Positions 63,564 through 64,000 of a stretch of 64,000 nucleotides of DNA are shown piece by piece. Under the pieces are notes generated by a model that was not told where the DNA came from, ran no database searches, and saw nothing but the letters and a program-made list of their open reading frames with translations. Every line of letters begins with the position of its first letter. The stretch's first letter is position 1. Origin of the DNA: Croceicoccus sp. Ery15 (GTDB lineage: Bacteria > Pseudomonadota > Alphaproteobacteria > Sphingomonadales > Sphingomonadaceae); assembly GCF_020985305.1 (NCBI RefSeq), contig NZ_CP087588.1, forward strand, positions 2,851,501 to 2,915,500. The letters are read 5' to 3'. A program made the translations under genes and the position numbers.

Positions 63564-64000
63564 AGATAATCTTCGTGCATGGCTGGGGTTTCGGTCCCTC
63601 GATTTGGGATGCGGTGATCGCACATTTGCCCGACGTGGATTCGGTGCGGGCGGATCGCGGATACTTCGGGGCGCCCGACTGGCCGGCTATCGACGGGCCG
63701 TGCATCGCCGTGACGCATAGTTTCGGGGCGATGGCCCTGCTGGACGATGCGCCGCAGGGCTGTCGCGGCCTGCTGGCGATCAACGGGTTCGACCGTTTTA
63801 CCGCGGCGGACGGACATGCAGGGGTCCATCCGCGCGTGATCGACCGCATGATCGCGCGGCTGGAGAGCGATCCGGCTGCCGTTTTGCGCGACTTCCATGC
63901 GCGGCTGGGCAGTGCGGTTCCGGCGGGGACGCCCGATGCGGCGCGATTGCGCGAAGATTTGCTCGCCATGCGCGACAGCGACCGGCGAGAGGCCAGCGCG
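63560..64000 (+). CDS. BioH-like alpha/beta hydrolase (3' end beyond window)
   Basis: GTG at 63560, overlapping the bioF stop as GTGA, opens a frame of 147 codons running to the window edge. The start KIIFVHGWGFGPSIWDAVI has the VHGWG oxyanion segment and AVTHSFGAM supplies the nucleophile Ser in a Thr-His-Ser-Phe-Gly elbow (first Gly replaced by Thr). BioH cleaves pimeloyl-ACP methyl ester; position behind bioF makes that role likely, but the family is broad and the Asp/His of the triad lies outside or late in the visible part. Confidence 0.8.
   Translation, partial: MKIIFVHGWGFGPSIWDAVIAHLPDVDSVRADRGYFGAPDWPAIDGPCIAVTHSFGAMALLDDAPQGCRGLLAINGFDRFTAADGHAGVHPRVIDRMIARLESDPAAVLRDFHARLGSAVPAGTPDAARLREDLLAMRDSDRREASA

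Overview
The window looks like the chromosome of an alphaproteobacterium of the order Sphingomonadales, probably an Erythrobacteraceae or Sphingomonadaceae member. This is inferred from protein character and gene content: a SciP (DUF1153) cell-cycle regulator, two matches to the GGAAC-N16/17-CGTT promoter of the alphaproteobacterial general stress sigma factor, a DUF3035 lipoprotein behind ribF-ileS-lspA, and dense high-GC coding. No tRNA, rRNA, CRISPR array, transposase or phage gene was recognised.

Region 1 (1-20.7 kb) is a surface-polysaccharide locus with visibly lower GC than the rest. It encodes a heparinase II/III family protein cut by the left edge, a bi-domain dehydrogenase/oxidoreductase, a glycosyltransferase, two hexapeptide-repeat acyltransferases, a flippase-like membrane protein, a Tat-exported beta-helix protein, an O-antigen ligase/polymerase, the UDP-ManNAcA pair wecB/wecC, and a CapD/WbpM-type membrane nucleotide-sugar dehydratase. 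A second block holds the Wza-like exporter, a Wzz/BY-kinase fusion, two unrecognised envelope proteins and a second O-antigen ligase-like protein. Together these supply sugars, assembly, flipping, polymerisation, chain-length control, export and probable trimming of an acidic acylated polysaccharide by the Wzx/Wzy route. No initiating glycosyltransferase was identified in the window.

Region 2 (20.7-53.1 kb) is housekeeping: fabI, a YihY/BrkB protein, a J-domain chaperone, pdxH, a CDF cation exporter, a PhzF-like enzyme, a serine hydrolase, mnmA, an unknown gene abutting sciP, the glsB stress gene, an RND efflux pump with an unusually long permease, a DUF445 protein, a TonB_C-domain protein, a cupin/JmjC oxygenase, etfBA, sucC, a cysQ-like phosphatase, an OmpA lipoprotein, a CorC/HlyC transporter, and an eight-gene minus-strand run gpmA-purE-purK-folA-ribF-ileS-lspA-DUF3035.

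Region 3 (53.4-64 kb) carries a histidine kinase without an adjacent regulator, a small zinc-ribbon membrane protein, a branched-chain 2-oxoacid dehydrogenase operon (E1alpha-E1beta-E2), an OmpR-type two-component pair, mtnP, and bioF translationally coupled to a BioH-like hydrolase cut by the right edge.

The least explained parts are the two unknown genes in the BY-kinase operon, the roughly 100-residue insertion in the RND permease, three phased repeats between sucC and the cysQ-like gene, interleaved inverted repeats upstream of gpmA, and the gene fused head-to-tail with sciP. No clearly new multi-gene system was found.
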